Positions 6,851 through 7,346 of a stretch of DNA of 7,346 nt are shown one piece after another. The DNA is taken from positions 1 to 7,346 of the forward strand of contig WYEK01000056.1 in the NCBI GenBank assembly GCA_009903855.1, given 5' to 3'. Origin of the DNA: Thermocrinis sp. Its GTDB lineage: Bacteria > Aquificota > Aquificia > Aquificales > Aquificaceae. The translations under genes were made by a program, and so were the position numbers. Every line of letters starts with the position of its first letter. The stretch's first letter is position 1. The notes below the pieces were generated by a model that had not been told where the DNA came from, did no database searches, and was given only the letters and a program-made list of their open reading frames with translations.

Positions 6851-7346
6851 ATGCAAATAGAAGACCTTAGGAACTCTGCATGGCGTTTTAACAGCAGGTT
6901 GAGGTTTGTTATGGCAAGGGGGGAGGTGATGGCGGAAGAGTACGAGCCTGTGGTCAAGGAGATCATAAAGCAGGTAAGGGAGAAGGGAGACACTGCTCTT
7001 TTGGAATACACAAAGAGATTTGATGGGGAAGAGCTAACGGAAGAGGACTTGGAGGTTCCCTACGAGGAGTTGGAAAGAGCCTACGAGGAGATTGAGCCGG
7101 AGGTAAGAACCGCCTTGGAGGTAGCCCACGAGAGAATAAAGAGGTTTCACGAAAAACAACTGGAGAGGTCCTTTCTAGTGGAAGAGGGTGGGATCCTTTT
7201 GGGAATGAGGGTCTTTCCCTTAGAAAGGGTTGGTATATACGTGCCCGGGGGCAAGGCATCTTACCCTTCCACCGTCCTTATGAACGCGGTGCCGGCGGTT
7301 GTGGCAGGTGTGGAAGAGGTGATTATGGTTTCCCCAAAGCCCAACA
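6851..7346 (+). CDS. hisD: Histidinol dehydrogenase, N-terminal part (3' end outside window)
   Basis: Catalyses the last two steps of histidine synthesis, oxidising L-histidinol to L-histidine with two NAD+, in a Zn-dependent cytoplasmic homodimer. The first 165 codons are present and open to the window end. Recognition rests on VREKGDTALLEYTKRFDG (42-59) and the strongly conserved VFPLERVGIYVPGGKASYPS (121-140) followed by TVLMNAVPAVVAGVEEVIMV; the YVPGG loop belongs to the NAD-binding region. Zinc ligands and catalytic residues lie beyond the window. ATG 6851 gives the normal N-terminal length, but no Shine-Dalgarno precedes it; an in-frame ATG at 6911 has GAGG six bases upstream yet would drop about 20 residues that align with the usual start. 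Divergent from the CsgG-like gene across 72 bases. Identity is certain, start fairly sure. Confidence 0.96.
   Translation, partial: MQIEDLRNSAWRFNSRLRFVMARGEVMAEEYEPVVKEIIKQVREKGDTALLEYTKRFDGEELTEEDLEVPYEELERAYEEIEPEVRTALEVAHERIKRFHEKQLERSFLVEEGGILLGMRVFPLERVGIYVPGGKASYPSTVLMNAVPAVVAGVEEVIMVSPKPN

Noticed and set aside
6754..7259. Minus-strand open frames opposite hisD
   Set aside because: They have no family resemblance and lie opposite a clear hisD reading frame.

Overview
The window reads as chromosomal DNA of a thermophilic, Gram-negative-type bacterium, most likely of the Aquificales (the Aquifex/Hydrogenobacter/Thermocrinis group). The reasons are indirect: densely packed unrelated housekeeping genes, heavy use of AGG/AGA, ATA and AAG codons, Lys/Glu-rich proteins, a NurA-type nuclease (common in archaea and thermophiles) beside sigma-54, and an initiator tRNA with no encoded CCA. 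No marker in the window fixes the genus.

Layout. Positions 1-1802 (+ strand) hold the 3' part of rpoN (sigma-54), an M24 Xaa-Pro peptidase joined to it by an ATGA overlap, and the initiator tRNA(fMet) 14 bases further on. A minus-strand block covers 5865 down to 1784 in the order thiG (thiazole synthase), hemG/hemY (protoporphyrinogen oxidase; ATGA overlap with thiG), a 188-base gap with odd reading frames, nurA (nuclease) and an auxin-efflux-carrier (AEC) family permease. The permease gene overlaps nurA by 8 bases and runs 19 bases into the tRNA gene on the opposite strand. A separate minus-strand gene (6778-5984) encodes an exported CsgG-like protein. From 6851 the + strand holds the first 165 codons of hisD (histidinol dehydrogenase), cut by the window end. 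hisD and the CsgG-like gene are divergent and share a short AT-rich promoter region.

The genes do not form one pathway. They cover transcription (RpoN), peptide turnover, translation initiation (tRNA-fMet), thiamine, heme and histidine synthesis, DNA end processing, transport and an envelope protein. This mixing within apparent operons fits the loosely organised operons known from Aquifex.

I see no CRISPR array, insertion sequence, phage gene or defence island, and no convincing undescribed system. The points most worth checking are the hemG-nurA gap (a full Shine-Dalgarno with no start codon, a TGATG-coupled mini-ORF that looks like the N-terminus of a siroheme synthase, and a TTTGGGG heptamer joining two frames), the permease/tRNA antisense overlap, and the CsgG-like protein that lacks a lipobox but carries extra cysteines. 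No stretch over 300 bases lacks a gene; the longest gaps are 3591-3778 and 5866-5983.
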